Origin: a virus
Length of the DNA stretch: 53,892 nucleotides
Direction: 5' to 3' (one strand)
IMG/VR virus record: IMGVR_UViG_3300009550_000020
Coordinates: 1 to 53,892 of that record
The position numbers and the translations under genes were made by a program. Shown one piece after another: positions 24,684 to 33,572 of this stretch (positions are counted from its first letter, which is position 1; each line of letters opens with the position of its first letter). A model generated the notes under the pieces. That model worked only from the letters and a program-made list of their open reading frames with translations. It did not search any database and had not been told where the DNA came from.

Positions 24684-25622
24684 TTACTTTTTCTTTGCTT
24701 CTAATGCTGCACTAAGTTTTGCACGTAGTTCATCTTCAAGTGCCATTGGATTATCACCGCCTGCTGCTTTTGGATATGATTTTTTCTTCTTATGTAAATC
24801 ATCACCGTGCGGAATACTTGCACTTACATCATTAGAATATACTTCGTCTGGCGCACTTGGTTCGTCATCATATTCGTCACCCATTGGCCCGTCATCTTCT
24901 TCTGTAGCAGACATCATTCTAACCATATCGCCCATATCAGGTTCTGGTTTACTTGCACCACAAGGTGTTTCTGGTGCTTGATTGATATCGCTTGCATCTA
25001 CTGCTTTTGCACCTTCGGCACCTGCTAATTGCATCATACGGATCAAGTCATCTGCGCTACCTGAAATTGTAATTTCTTCATTAATTTGATTGTCATCTGA
25101 CATAGTTGCTCCTTCTCCGTAACCAGCCATTACTGCTTGATTTGATTTTACTGTGGGGTTCATTATTTTTGCTGTTTTTACTGCACCCTTTGGAAGTTTT
25201 TCCTGATAACGGTCGCTACTATCATTCTGCATTCTATTCAACTTAGCAATAGTATTCTTACCAGCAATGCCGTCAACTTTCAAACCTTGATTTTTTTGAA
25301 ATGTCCTTAGGCGTTTTTCTGTGTTTGGTCCAAACTTACCGTCAATTTCTGGACCGCTTGTTTTTCCGTATAACAGTTGTTGTAATCTTTTGACTTGTGG
25401 ACCTGATCTAGTGATTTTTCCATTTACTACGACACCGGTTGTTCTTGCTGCTGGTGCTCCACCTGGCGCATCTGGATTTTTCCAGTTACCTGTTTTTGCA
25501 TCATCAACTGCTTTTGCTGCTGCTCTTTTTGCTTTATTTTTTTCTAAGCCCATACCAACGAGAGCGCCTATTAGGGCTGCTACAAGTGGTGCTACTTCAT
25601 TTAATTGTTCTTTGTCACTCAC
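24684..25622 (-). CDS. Virion-type protein with peptidoglycan-binding domain, 312 aa
   Basis: A peptidoglycan-binding 1 domain spans about residues 73-131: GPQVKRLQQLLYG, IDGKFGPNTEKRLRTFQKNQ and LKVDGIAGKNTIAKLN. N-terminally, APLVAALIGALVGMGLEKNK (11-30) is a glycine-zipper-like hydrophobic stretch followed by a basic helix. The C-terminal part is acidic, with ISGSADDLIRMMQLAG, then a Lys-rich MALEDELRAKLSAALEAKKK tail. The start is GTG at 25622, overlapping the upstream stop (GTGA); AAGGCGG lies upstream. Possibly a head-internal or ejected protein aiding cell-wall crossing (inference). Confidence 0.78.
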   Translation of the reverse strand: MSDKEQLNEVAPLVAALIGALVGMGLEKNKAKRAAAKAVDDAKTGNWKNPDAPGGAPAARTTGVVVNGKITRSGPQVKRLQQLLYGKTSGPEIDGKFGPNTEKRLRTFQKNQGLKVDGIAGKNTIAKLNRMQNDSSDRYQEKLPKGAVKTAKIMNPTVKSNQAVMAGYGEGATMSDDNQINEEITISGSADDLIRMMQLAGAEGAKAVDASDINQAPETPCGASKPEPDMGDMVRMMSATEEDDGPMGDEYDDEPSAPDEVYSNDVSASIPHGDDLHKKKKSYPKAAGGDNPMALEDELRAKLSAALEAKKK

Positions 25623-26173
25623 GATAACACCGCCTTACTATTTTCTGTGTCGCCAATATCCTTGCTTTCTCCAGTTGGTACATCGTCCATAGTAGCAGTA
25701 TCTCTATCTTTACGAGATGCTTCTAATTCTTTAAGTAAGTCCATTACTCTTGAACCTCCAACATCGGCTTGCCCACTTTCGCCACCCATATCTTCTTGTG
25801 TAAGTTTTGCAACATACTCTTCGTCTTCTTTTTCTTGTTGATAAAGTTCTTGTGGTTCTTGTGGATTACGTACAATTATGTGGCTTTGTGGAACTTTACA
25901 AACACTACCTAAGTATTCTTGTAATACTCTACTAGTTGTTGGGTACATCAAATCTACTTCGTAGTAATGTACTTCTGTGTTTTCCAACTGTGGAAAATCT
26001 AGTGGACGTTCTTGAATTGGTGTTTTTTTGCCTGCTGACATTTTGCCAACTCCAAACTTTTGCAATCCACGTTCCATATGATCTTCAAAATTTTCAGGTA
26101 ATTCACCTGCTACGCCTACTTTAAAAGAATATACTTTCTTTGATTCAGCTAAGTATTCTGTAAAACTTTTCAT
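25619..26173 (-). CDS. Probable internal head/core protein with capsid-targeting-like N-terminus, 184 aa
   Basis: Begins MKSFTEYLAESKKV, which resembles the T4 capsid-targeting sequence (MKTYQEFIAEA) carried by Alt and internal proteins. LAE at residues 8-10 would match the T4 prohead-protease site rule (hydrophobic-x-Glu). The middle has FGVGKMSAGKK and an HYYEVDLMYPTTSRVLQEYL block; the C-terminus is acidic and Glu/Asp-rich (KEDEEYVAKLTQEDMGG, then TATMDDVPTGE). Located between gp16 and the peptidoglycan-binding gene. AGGA precedes the ATG. It could be a scaffold or internal head protein; this is inferred. Confidence 0.65.
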   Translation of the reverse strand: MKSFTEYLAESKKVYSFKVGVAGELPENFEDHMERGLQKFGVGKMSAGKKTPIQERPLDFPQLENTEVHYYEVDLMYPTTSRVLQEYLGSVCKVPQSHIIVRNPQEPQELYQQEKEDEEYVAKLTQEDMGGESGQADVGGSRVMDLLKELEASRKDRDTATMDDVPTGESKDIGDTENSKAVLS

Positions 26174-26193
26174 AATTGTATTCCTATTATATA

Positions 26194-26682
26194 CTATTTA
26201 TCTTTATCTAAACCTTTTAGGCGTTCAAGTAGACTATTTCTATCAGTAACAACATAACCTTCGCCGTTAACAATACCATCAGGAGCTACACCACCGTCCT
26301 TATCCATTTTTTCTTTTTTAAGTTGTAGTTCAACCATTTTAAGTTTTTTATCAAGTTTTGCAACTTTTGCATCTAATGATGTTTTAAGCATAGTGCCAGC
26401 AACTTCAAATACACGCCCACTGTAACGACTTTCAACATTCATTCCTAAATCCATTAAATCATCATATGCAGTCATTGCTTTATTGGCTACTTCATTTAAT
26501 TCGTTATCAGCCATATCGCCTAAACCTTTTACAGCAGGTAATGCACTTGCTATTTTATCAAAGTCTGCAATATCTCTAAATGTATCTTCTTGTTCTACAA
26601 TAGCATTTTTTGCTTTTTCAGTATTTTCTTCTTTGATGTCGTCTGGTGCGATATTCAATAAATCTTCTAGTTTTTTAGTCAT
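26194..26682 (-). CDS. 16: Probable terminase small subunit gp16, 162 aa
   Basis: Length and architecture match T4 gp16 (164 aa): a Glu-rich N-terminus, a long helical middle (RVFEVAGTMLKTSLDAKVAK followed by a Lys-rich coiled segment, compare T4 [20 protein letters not shown]) and a C-terminal NGIV-GEGYVVTDRNSLLERL. It lies two genes upstream of gp17 in the same direction. It would recognise viral DNA and regulate the gp17 motor. Identity is inferred from shape, position and one conserved block. Confidence 0.72.
   Translation of the reverse strand: MTKKLEDLLNIAPDDIKEENTEKAKNAIVEQEDTFRDIADFDKIASALPAVKGLGDMADNELNEVANKAMTAYDDLMDLGMNVESRYSGRVFEVAGTMLKTSLDAKVAKLDKKLKMVELQLKKEKMDKDGGVAPDGIVNGEGYVVTDRNSLLERLKGLDKDK
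26195..26202 (-). promoter_or_regulatory. Late-promoter-like box GATAAATA before the head protein gene
   Basis: Minus strand GATAAATA followed by GTATATAATAGGAATACAATT and the ATG at 26173. Unlike several other boxes, this one leaves a normal leader with an AGGA site. The box overlaps the end of gp16. Confidence 0.5.
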
Positions 26683-26708
26683 AACATTTTTCCATTATAT
26701 GCTACTAT

Positions 26709-26715
26709 TATTTAG
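26709..26715 (-). promoter_or_regulatory. Late-type box CTAAATA before gp16
   Basis: Minus strand CTAAATAATAGTA, the same 13 bases found before the tail sheath gene (33567-33579). Shared sequence at two late genes supports a regulatory role. Confidence 0.45.
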
Positions 26716-27339
26716 TCAAATATTATTCAGCAGTGCATTTATTTTTTGTTGTGCTGTCCACACTGTGCTAGTTCTAGCAGTAATCCAATGTGTATAATCT
26801 TTCAATTCTTGTTTGTTTTCTGTTTTAAGTTGCTGTTCACTTTTGTGTTGATATTGTGTTAGATTTTCTATTTGCCAAATATTCATTGGGTGATCTGTTG
26901 TAGGCGGATTGGTCAACATTGTTTTTGCTTTTTCAACAACTTTTTGTGCAGCATTAGATGTGAATATACTTGCTGACACTCCTCCTAAGTATCCTCTTTT
27001 TTGTCTTTGTATACGCCATTGTTCTACAGTAATTTTAGGAAAGTTTTGTTTCTTAACTGCTAAACAATTTATTTGTGTACAAAGTATATTTGCTTTTTTA
27101 TAATAGGGTAAACTCAGCCAACGCATTAAATAGAAATGTTCACGTTTTGGATTAGATGGAAGCAAATGTGTAACATCTACACTTTCTACTTTACAGTCTT
27201 TACATTTTTGTAATGCGCTTTTGCTTGGTTTATATAATGCAATTACTTTGTCATTATTGTAAAATTTATTTAATTGCTTATTCCATAAATCAAAATAAAG
27301 ATCAAAGTATACAGGATCAGCTGCACAATATATTATCAT
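26716..27339 (-). CDS. Unknown protein, possibly glycosyltransferase-like, 207 aa
   Basis: Starts MIIYCAADPVYFDLYFDLWN, which has the strand-Asp-tyrosine-rich opening of short GT-A-like phage proteins (compare YYF..YF..W types), followed by KVIALYKPSKSAL. PYYKKANILCTQINCLAV resembles the position of a DxD segment but no DxD is seen. The C-terminal half is Lys/Gln-rich. Lies between gp4 and gp16. The call is weak; it could equally be a phage-specific accessory protein. Confidence 0.5.
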   Translation of the reverse strand: MIIYCAADPVYFDLYFDLWNKQLNKFYNNDKVIALYKPSKSALQKCKDCKVESVDVTHLLPSNPKREHFYLMRWLSLPYYKKANILCTQINCLAVKKQNFPKITVEQWRIQRQKRGYLGGVSASIFTSNAAQKVVEKAKTMLTNPPTTDHPMNIWQIENLTQYQHKSEQQLKTENKQELKDYTHWITARTSTVWTAQQKINALLNNI

Positions 27340-27773
27340 CTACGTTTGCCTTGATGAAATATATCTCCTTCATTAACAACTCTAAACATCATACCTTTTT
27401 GTTTACAATATGCTCTTGCTGCTGACCATTTTGCTTGATTGACTGCATAATGTAATTGATTAGTTCTACTACGCCCTGCTCTTTCCAGTGTGGTTTGATT
27501 TGCTGGCTTAACTTCTATTAGTTCTACTTTTTGTTTGCCTGTTCTATCCACATATACTATAAAAAAGTCAGGAACATAAATTGTATATTTTCCACTTAAT
27601 GGATTTCTATAAGGTATTTTTACTGCTTCGCTTGCCCATTTTGAAATGCTTTGATTTGTGTCACACATACGCATAAAAGCATATTCCCAACTGCTTCTAT
27701 AAGTAGGTGTTCTACCCCCTATGTATTTGTCAGGATTTTTAAGGGCATACTTTCCTTGTGCAAAACGTGCCAT
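27336..27773 (-). CDS. 4: gp4 head completion protein (PD-(D/E)xK nuclease fold), 145 aa
   Basis: Closely matches the T4 gp4 pattern: GKYALKNPDKYIGGRTPTYR, SSWEYAFMRMCDTNQSI, then KYTIYVPDFFIVYVD and VELIEVKPANQT. The conserved residues E30, D69 and E87-x-K89 form the PD-(D/E)xK site. In T4, gp4 completes DNA-filled heads before tail joining. 145 aa is close to T4's 150. It overlaps its neighbours by 1-4 bases. Confidence 0.92.
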   Translation of the reverse strand: MARFAQGKYALKNPDKYIGGRTPTYRSSWEYAFMRMCDTNQSISKWASEAVKIPYRNPLSGKYTIYVPDFFIVYVDRTGKQKVELIEVKPANQTTLERAGRSRTNQLHYAVNQAKWSAARAYCKQKGMMFRVVNEGDIFHQGKRR

Positions 27774-28153
27774 TACAATACAATATTTCTAGCTTCTCTA
27801 CTTTGCACTAGTGGTAATATTTGATAACCTAATGCACTTGATTTACTTCTATTAACATTGATTATTGTTGTTACAAGTTTGCTAATTTGAACTTCTGTCA
27901 AACCTTTTAGTGTATCAAGAATAGTATACACAGGTGTTTTTTCTAATGCAGCCTGTTGTAAAATAACTGTTGAAACAGCAATAGCACTTTGTTTTTCAAA
28001 ACCTCTTTTTTCAAAAAAACCAACAACGCTATCAACTTGGTTTGATGTATAACTTATTTGTTTTGTAAAATACTTGTTAAAAAATTCTTTTACTTCGCCT
28101 GCACTATCAGTATTGTTTGATACACCACTTATGTCTGTTTTGTTATAACTCAT
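27773..28153 (-). CDS. Conserved small structural-type protein, 126 aa
   Basis: Mostly helical; blocks include SAGEVKEFFNKYFTKQISYT, VDSVVGFFEKRGFEKQSAIA and a C-terminal SSALGYQILPLVQSRE. I recall this type among unnamed virion-module proteins of marine T4-like phages. It sits between the tail-tube junction protein and gp4, with 4-base overlaps at both ends. The role is unknown; baseplate or neck is plausible by position. Confidence 0.65.
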   Translation of the reverse strand: MSYNKTDISGVSNNTDSAGEVKEFFNKYFTKQISYTSNQVDSVVGFFEKRGFEKQSAIAVSTVILQQAALEKTPVYTILDTLKGLTEVQISKLVTTIINVNRSKSSALGYQILPLVQSREARNIVL

Positions 28154-29481
28154 TGTGCATTCCTTATGTTATCAAAATTATCTATTGCAACTTGTCCAAA
28201 TGCATCTTTTTGTGCTCTACTCAAATTATTCCACGCTGCTTTTCTATCATTCAAGTTACCAGCTTGCTGTTGATTAAAATACAAATTTCTAAATGCAAAA
28301 TCGTCTTTTGCTTGCTGATTGTTATTTAAAAAATCTAGTGCATCATTACGTGACAAGTTGAATATGTTTGTGTTTGTATCTGATATTTGTTGTGAAGAAG
28401 CTGTTGATGCTGTTTGTGCTGATGGAAATACATAGTTTGTTAAACCATTAATTGCTGCAAGAGAAAACTGTGCAAGAACTCCATCTAGTATTGCATCTTT
28501 TTCTGCTTGCAAACTGTTGTTAGAAAGATTATCAATGTTTCTAATACTGTTTATACCTGTTAAAACTGTGCCAACATTTATATTGTTATTTTCTATATCC
28601 TTAAAAACAGATGTAATACCACTTAATATACCGCCATCACCAAATAAATTATTTGTACCGCCTCCTTCAATTGATAAAGGACTTGGTGTAACATCATAAT
28701 GTGATGGATCTGCAAAGCCAGCTGGATTGTCTTCTGTTGTTAATCCTCTGCCATACATTACAGATTCGTATTCAAGTTGCATTTCATTTTTTGTAAAGTT
28801 AGAAGAATTTTGTTCAAGTGTATCGTGTCTTAAACTTGTTATCAATGGATTAATTATTGTGTAACTAGTAAACGTGCTTTCGCCACTATTACCGTGTAAT
28901 TGATTAATTGTAATACTATTGAAAAAAGGAGCAGTAGGTCTTGTTTTATCTAATCCGTATCTATAATTATTTCTTATATCGCTGCCGTATATATTATCAG
29001 GATTGTTAATGTATTGCAAAGGCACAGTAGTATCAGGCTGTCCTATTGCATTTTTTCTTGCATAGTTTGGATCTTGATAGTAATATCTGAAGTAACATTC
29101 CCATAACAATGTTGTTAAGCCTGCATTGTCATCGTGGAATATCATAGTAACAGGATCGTATCTCAATCCTGTTTGTATAACTTTTTTTCTATTGTACTGA
29201 TTTTTTGTATCTGTGTTTAAAGTATAACTGGGTAAATCTGTTGTTTGCACAAGCAAATTAAATTCTTTTTTGTTTAACAATTGTCCTGCTGCATTTCCTA
29301 AACTTGCTAATGCAACTTGATTAATATCAAATACAACGTGATAGAGGAATTTAAAGTTTGGTGCTAAACGTAAATTATTGCGTACATACAATGCACTGGC
29401 GTGTGCATAATCGCCCATATTACCTTTAGGGTTTCCTAAGGCACTTGTAAAATTATCAAAGAATCCGTTAAACTTACTCAT
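28150..29481 (-). CDS. Baseplate-tail tube junction protein (gp48/gp54-like), 443 aa
   Basis: Contains the tube-like fold signature: FKFLYHVVFDINQVALA, KKEFNLLVQTTDLPSYTLNT, YNRKKVIQTGLRYDPVTMIF and HDDNAGLTTLLWECYFRYYY. These are the strands shared by tail tube gp19 and the T4 tube initiators gp48 and gp54. It follows gp19 directly. The C-terminal half is Asn/Gln-rich and less conserved. Which of gp48 or gp54 it represents cannot be decided. A GATAAATA box lies 4 bases before the ATG. Confidence 0.72.
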   Translation of the reverse strand: MSKFNGFFDNFTSALGNPKGNMGDYAHASALYVRNNLRLAPNFKFLYHVVFDINQVALASLGNAAGQLLNKKEFNLLVQTTDLPSYTLNTDTKNQYNRKKVIQTGLRYDPVTMIFHDDNAGLTTLLWECYFRYYYQDPNYARKNAIGQPDTTVPLQYINNPDNIYGSDIRNNYRYGLDKTRPTAPFFNSITINQLHGNSGESTFTSYTIINPLITSLRHDTLEQNSSNFTKNEMQLEYESVMYGRGLTTEDNPAGFADPSHYDVTPSPLSIEGGGTNNLFGDGGILSGITSVFKDIENNNINVGTVLTGINSIRNIDNLSNNSLQAEKDAILDGVLAQFSLAAINGLTNYVFPSAQTASTASSQQISDTNTNIFNLSRNDALDFLNNNQQAKDDFAFRNLYFNQQQAGNLNDRKAAWNNLSRAQKDAFGQVAIDNFDNIRNAQ

Positions 29482-29485
29482 AACG

Positions 29486-29493
29486 TATTTATC
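29486..29493 (-). promoter_or_regulatory. Late-promoter-like box GATAAATA before the junction protein gene
   Basis: Minus strand GATAAATA-CGTT-ATG with no room for a Shine-Dalgarno sequence. Transcription would begin at or near the start codon (leaderless). The TAAATACGTTATG segment is identical before gp17. Confidence 0.5.
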
Positions 29494-29514
29494 ACTTTGT
29501 TAATACACGTATAT

Positions 29515-29545
29515 AATAAAAAAAGGAGCCATAAAGACTCCTTTT
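29515..29545 (-). terminator. Rho-independent terminator after gp19
   Basis: Minus strand AAAAGGAGTC-TTTAT-GGCTCCTTTT, a 10 bp stem (one G-T pair) followed by TTT. It lies between the gp19 stop and the late-type box of the next gene, so the tube and junction genes are transcribed separately. Confidence 0.75.
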
Positions 29546-29567
29546 CGTGCAATCTCTTTTTTAATTA

Positions 29568-30194
29568 TTAGCTGCCGCCACCTGTTGAAAGGCTGCTGAC
29601 ATTTCTTGCTACTGTTGATCCAACGCCTGTTCCAACTGGTGTTTGAATTGCGTTGTCGTACATAATTGTAAGTGCAACAGTTACTGGATCGCTGCTTGCA
29701 TAAGCAACTGAACCATAATCTACTGATGTTAGATATGCGCCGTAAATTTCCCAAGTTTCTAAAACATTTGGAGCATTTACACCGTTACCACCATCTAGTA
29801 TTTCTAAACGCTGTGTAAATTTGTAATCAATACCTGATGCAGCACTTGCTTGTTCGAAGAAATCGAATTGCTTCTGTAGTTGTTCGCCAACTAGTTTAGA
29901 AACATTACCGTTTACATCGTCACGCAAGTTAACTGTGATTTCGTTCCAACTATGCTTACCAGCAATATTTACTTTACTGTTGTAAACGTGTAGTTCTTGA
30001 TTTTCAAAACTAATAGTTGGACGACTTGCATCGATTACTTGTTTTGTAAGTTCTTGTGTTTCGTTTGATACACCAAAATTTTCTAGTGTAATTCTAAAAC
30101 GATATTGTAGCTTTGGCATAAGCAAACCTTGATTGGTTGCGCTTGTATCATTTGCCAAAGGCACTGTAATATTTGTGAGTGTTGAGATTGCCAT
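29568..30194 (-). CDS. 19: Tail tube protein gp19, 208 aa
   Basis: Major tail tube subunit: LMPKLQYRFRITLENFGVSN, an ELTKQVIDASRPTISFENQE segment, VNIAGKHSWNEITVNLRDD, DGGNGVNAPNVLETWEIYGA, and DPVTVALTIMYDNAIQT close the fold. T4 gp19 is 163 aa, so this form is somewhat longer. The ATG is preceded by AGGAG. It directly follows the sheath gene, as in T4. Confidence 0.94.
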   Translation of the reverse strand: MAISTLTNITVPLANDTSATNQGLLMPKLQYRFRITLENFGVSNETQELTKQVIDASRPTISFENQELHVYNSKVNIAGKHSWNEITVNLRDDVNGNVSKLVGEQLQKQFDFFEQASAASGIDYKFTQRLEILDGGNGVNAPNVLETWEIYGAYLTSVDYGSVAYASSDPVTVALTIMYDNAIQTPVGTGVGSTVARNVSSLSTGGGS

Positions 30195-30214
30195 ATATAA
30201 ACTCCTATCTACAA

Positions 30215-30254
30215 GTATTTATCATTGTAGGATGTTAAATCAATAACACCCTAC
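30215..30254 (-). promoter_or_regulatory. Hairpin then late-type box between sheath and tube genes
   Basis: Minus strand: an 11 bp perfectly paired stem (one G-T) at 30227-30254 with a 6-base loop, then GATAAATAC (30215-30223) 22 bases before the tube ATG. There is no T-run after the stem, so it may be a processing or barrier structure rather than a terminator. Confidence 0.5.
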
Positions 30255-30261
30255 TTAATGA

Positions 30262-33200
30262 TTATAAGCCTGCTATTTCTCCTGTGTTTTTCAAACGTAG
30301 CGGAATGTAAATAAATTCTACTGCTTTAACTGGTTCTACAGCAATATCTACATATAGCTCATTTCTATCAATTCTAGCAGGTGTGTTGTTTGTTTCATCA
30401 CATACTACTAAGAAGTCATAAAGTGCTCTAAGTCCAACTAGTTCAATCATTAAACTTTCAACTTGCTGTTTGATTTCATCACGTGTGATTTTATCATTTG
30501 GTTCAAACAAGTATGGTTTTGCAAGTTGATTAAGCTGACTACGTAAGTAAACAGTAAGTCTTGCAACGTTTACTCTATCCAAAGCACTTGCAGCTCTTGC
30601 ACGAGTTTTCTGTCCAAATACAACCAGCCCTGCTCCTGTTAGGAATGTAATTGGGTTTACATTGTTTTGATACAGTGTATCTCTTTGACCTTCGTTCAAT
30701 GCAACACTTACAAACTCGCCTTCGCCGTTTATAAAACCTGTTGCTGTTGCATTGTTTACGCCACCACGTCTAGTACCTGCTGGTGCAAACCAAGGAAATG
30801 CAACTTGATCGTTTAGAGCCATTGTACGTAGTACCATATGACTTGGAGGAACAACTACATTGTTGCCTGCATTGTCACTTGTGAAACCGCTTGGATAGTA
30901 AACACCTAAGTATTCATCACGTGTTACTAGTCCATCATCGTTATCTTCTGGTGCTAGTGCTTGGTTAGTTGCCCAGTTATTCAATGATGTTGCATCTGGT
31001 GTCAAACGCATTGGTGAGTCACCTACTACAAATGCTGTAAGTCCTCTATCTGCATTCAAGCTAATCATTTCACCAATTAGTTCTGGATAACCTGGTGTTG
31101 CAATCAAGTTAAAGATACGTGACTCATCATCTCTGATATCGTCGTTACTGTTAATCATTGATTGTAGTGCTTGTACAACTACTTTACGTTGTGCAATTCT
31201 ACCAAATGCACCTGAGCCGTCTGCATTGTTAGCTGATTCTGTTACCCAACGATGTGGATAGTAATCTGCCATACTTGCTTCACCCATACGTACATTTACA
31301 CCGCCTAGATCTACGTAATTACGTACGAATTTCTTAACATTGAATCCGCTCTTACGTGTGTTCCATAACAACATACCTTTTGGATATAGTGCTGGATCTG
31401 GGCAATCTGTATCTACAAAGTTACTTGCGATAAGATCTGCAATGTCGCCTTCTGGATGTGAAGCAGCAGTACCGCCGTTTGTACTCCAACGTGCATCTGC
31501 AAATAGTACACCGTTTTCAGTTGTTTGATCTGTGTTATCTAACAACACCCACTTGTTACCTGTCAATGCAGCATTGTACACATAAATTTTTGGAAAGTTT
31601 TCTAAATCAGCTGTGCTAATCCAAATATCACCAGTTACTAGGTTGTTACCATCTGGACGACTTGAATTATCTGGTTCTGATGCACTTACAATCGGTCCTG
31701 CTGCACTTGGTGCTAGTGATGGAGTTGCATTATAAACTGGTGAATCAGCATTTAGATAACCAGCCCACTTAGTACCATCGTGAATCATAATATCAATTTC
31801 GTCAATTACACTACTGTACCATAATGCTCCGTCTGCTGCTAATGCAGTAGGTGCATTAGCACTTGCTGTGTACATCAAGCCTTTCCATAATGATGCAGTT
31901 AGTTTTTCTGGGTTGCTGCCGTCTTCTCCTGGCTGCCAATATAAGTTAGCAGTTGTGCCTGGTACAAAACCTGCTGCTGTCAATGCATTGTCTGTGTCAA
32001 CTAAGTTTACTTCTCCACCTAGTCTGTGTGAAATAGTAACTCTGTTTTGACTATCTACAGTTGCTGAAACGTTTACTAGTCCTAAATTGTTAACTGCTTC
32101 TGCCATTAAATCAGCGTCTGTTACTGCACCTGTTGCTGTAAATGATGCTGTTACAGGTGTTGTCATTGTTGCGTTGCCTTTTAATGACTCGCTTACTGTA
32201 AATGTTAATGCACCTGCGCTGAATGTAGTTGCTGTAACTTTATTAGAAATTACACTTGTTGCACCTGCACTAGCTCTGTAATACACATAGTAAGATGCTA
32301 GTTCTGGTGTATCGTTTGCAGCGTTATACTTGATATAAACTGCGTTAGTTGCTAAGTTAGCGCCACCGCCTGCATTATCTAGTTTTTGAATTGCAGTTGC
32401 ATTGTCTGTATAAATTGGTGAAGATGATAAGTCCCAAGTTTCAGTTGAGCCGTTCCATCTACGTATTTTCCAGCTTGCACCTAGATTTGGTTCTGTAGTT
32501 TTAATCCACAAGCTACCTGATGGTCTTGGGCTTGTATCGCCTGACTTGTATTCTGGAACACTTGTATGTGGTGCAATTTGTAGTGCAGTGTTATGATATG
32601 TACCTGCTGCAATACCAACATCAGCTAAAGGTGTGCCTGTGCCGTCTGCAAGTACAACAGTATCTTGACCTGAACCATCGTTATAAATTTCTAGTTTATT
32701 ATCAATAACACTAGCACTTACACCTGCAACATTTGCACCAGTTATGTCTGACGCCATTGTTGATAGTGATGTGCCTGACGTAGTAACAGTGGTACCATTT
32801 ACTGTGAATGTTTCACCTGTGCCAGTTGTTCCACCGGCTGTACTTGTTACTGATGGCCAACTCTTCTTCCAAAGAGCGCTGCCTACTTCTACCCACGCTC
32901 CGATTTTGTTTTTGTAATATGTTTTCAATGTTGTGGTTGTAGCTCTCACAGCATAATCACCAACTACACCAACTGACCCTTTTGGTGCACCTGTTGCTGA
33001 TTCGCCTACAAGTTGTGTTTTGTCTGTAATTACTATAGGTGTTTTATTTGCAAAAGTTTGTCCACCTGTTGTTGTTACTGCTGCTGAGTTCCATTCTTGG
33101 ATACCAAACAATGATGTTTGTGTATCAAACCACCAAGTACCGTCTACTGGATTTGCAGTAGTTGGTGTTGCACTTGCTGATATGTTTGCTAAGTCTACAC

Positions 33201-33537
33201 CAGCTCTAACAATATAAGCTCTGTTGCTTACACCTAGATATGAATATGCAGCTTGTAAGCCGTATTCATTTTGCTCTCCACCGTGTATTGGATTATTATT
33301 TGAATCTGTGTAGAAAGCTGGATCTCCAAATGTTTCTACTAAATCTCTTTGAGATGTCATCAAAAATACTTTTCCAGCGTTGGCTGCTGTTGTGCCTGGA
33401 GCAATACCTGTTCCTGCTCCGTTTAGTTTGTCTTGAGCAGTTGCTACAAAGATGATAGGTGTTGTACCTGGTTCAGCTGGAGTGTAGAAACTCTCGTCTA
33501 TTACGCTAACCTGTACACCTGGTGATGTTAAAGCCAT
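30262..33537 (-). CDS. 18: Tail sheath protein gp18, 1091 aa
   Basis: Contractile sheath subunit. N-terminus ALTSPGVQVSVIDESFYTPA, then PIIFVATAQDKLNGAG and AYIVRAGVDL; C-terminus VVFGQKTRARAASALDRVNV, RLTVYLRSQLNQLAKPYLFE and PVKAVEFIYIPLRLKNTGEI are typical. T4 gp18 is 659 aa; the extra residues are mainly an inserted Gly/Thr/Asn-rich region of about residues 150-600 with repeated modules (FTVNGTTVTTSGTSLS and TVSESLKGNATMTTPV types). The start MALTSPG has AGGAG 8 bases upstream. A late-type box lies upstream. Confidence 0.95.
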   Translation of the reverse strand: MALTSPGVQVSVIDESFYTPAEPGTTPIIFVATAQDKLNGAGTGIAPGTTAANAGKVFLMTSQRDLVETFGDPAFYTDSNNNPIHGGEQNEYGLQAAYSYLGVSNRAYIVRAGVDLANISASATPTTANPVDGTWWFDTQTSLFGIQEWNSAAVTTTGGQTFANKTPIVITDKTQLVGESATGAPKGSVGVVGDYAVRATTTTLKTYYKNKIGAWVEVGSALWKKSWPSVTSTAGGTTGTGETFTVNGTTVTTSGTSLSTMASDITGANVAGVSASVIDNKLEIYNDGSGQDTVVLADGTGTPLADVGIAAGTYHNTALQIAPHTSVPEYKSGDTSPRPSGSLWIKTTEPNLGASWKIRRWNGSTETWDLSSSPIYTDNATAIQKLDNAGGGANLATNAVYIKYNAANDTPELASYYVYYRASAGATSVISNKVTATTFSAGALTFTVSESLKGNATMTTPVTASFTATGAVTDADLMAEAVNNLGLVNVSATVDSQNRVTISHRLGGEVNLVDTDNALTAAGFVPGTTANLYWQPGEDGSNPEKLTASLWKGLMYTASANAPTALAADGALWYSSVIDEIDIMIHDGTKWAGYLNADSPVYNATPSLAPSAAGPIVSASEPDNSSRPDGNNLVTGDIWISTADLENFPKIYVYNAALTGNKWVLLDNTDQTTENGVLFADARWSTNGGTAASHPEGDIADLIASNFVDTDCPDPALYPKGMLLWNTRKSGFNVKKFVRNYVDLGGVNVRMGEASMADYYPHRWVTESANNADGSGAFGRIAQRKVVVQALQSMINSNDDIRDDESRIFNLIATPGYPELIGEMISLNADRGLTAFVVGDSPMRLTPDATSLNNWATNQALAPEDNDDGLVTRDEYLGVYYPSGFTSDNAGNNVVVPPSHMVLRTMALNDQVAFPWFAPAGTRRGGVNNATATGFINGEGEFVSVALNEGQRDTLYQNNVNPITFLTGAGLVVFGQKTRARAASALDRVNVARLTVYLRSQLNQLAKPYLFEPNDKITRDEIKQQVESLMIELVGLRALYDFLVVCDETNNTPARIDRNELYVDIAVEPVKAVEFIYIPLRLKNTGEIAGL

Positions 33538-33572
33538 TTTAATTCTCCTATGGGTCAATTCTTTATTACTAT

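Noticed and set aside
29500-29754. Minus-strand frame inside and after gp19
   Set aside because: It is a shifted reading of the gp19 C-terminus and terminator; codon use and composition (Cys/Ser/Arg-rich) are unlike the neighbours.
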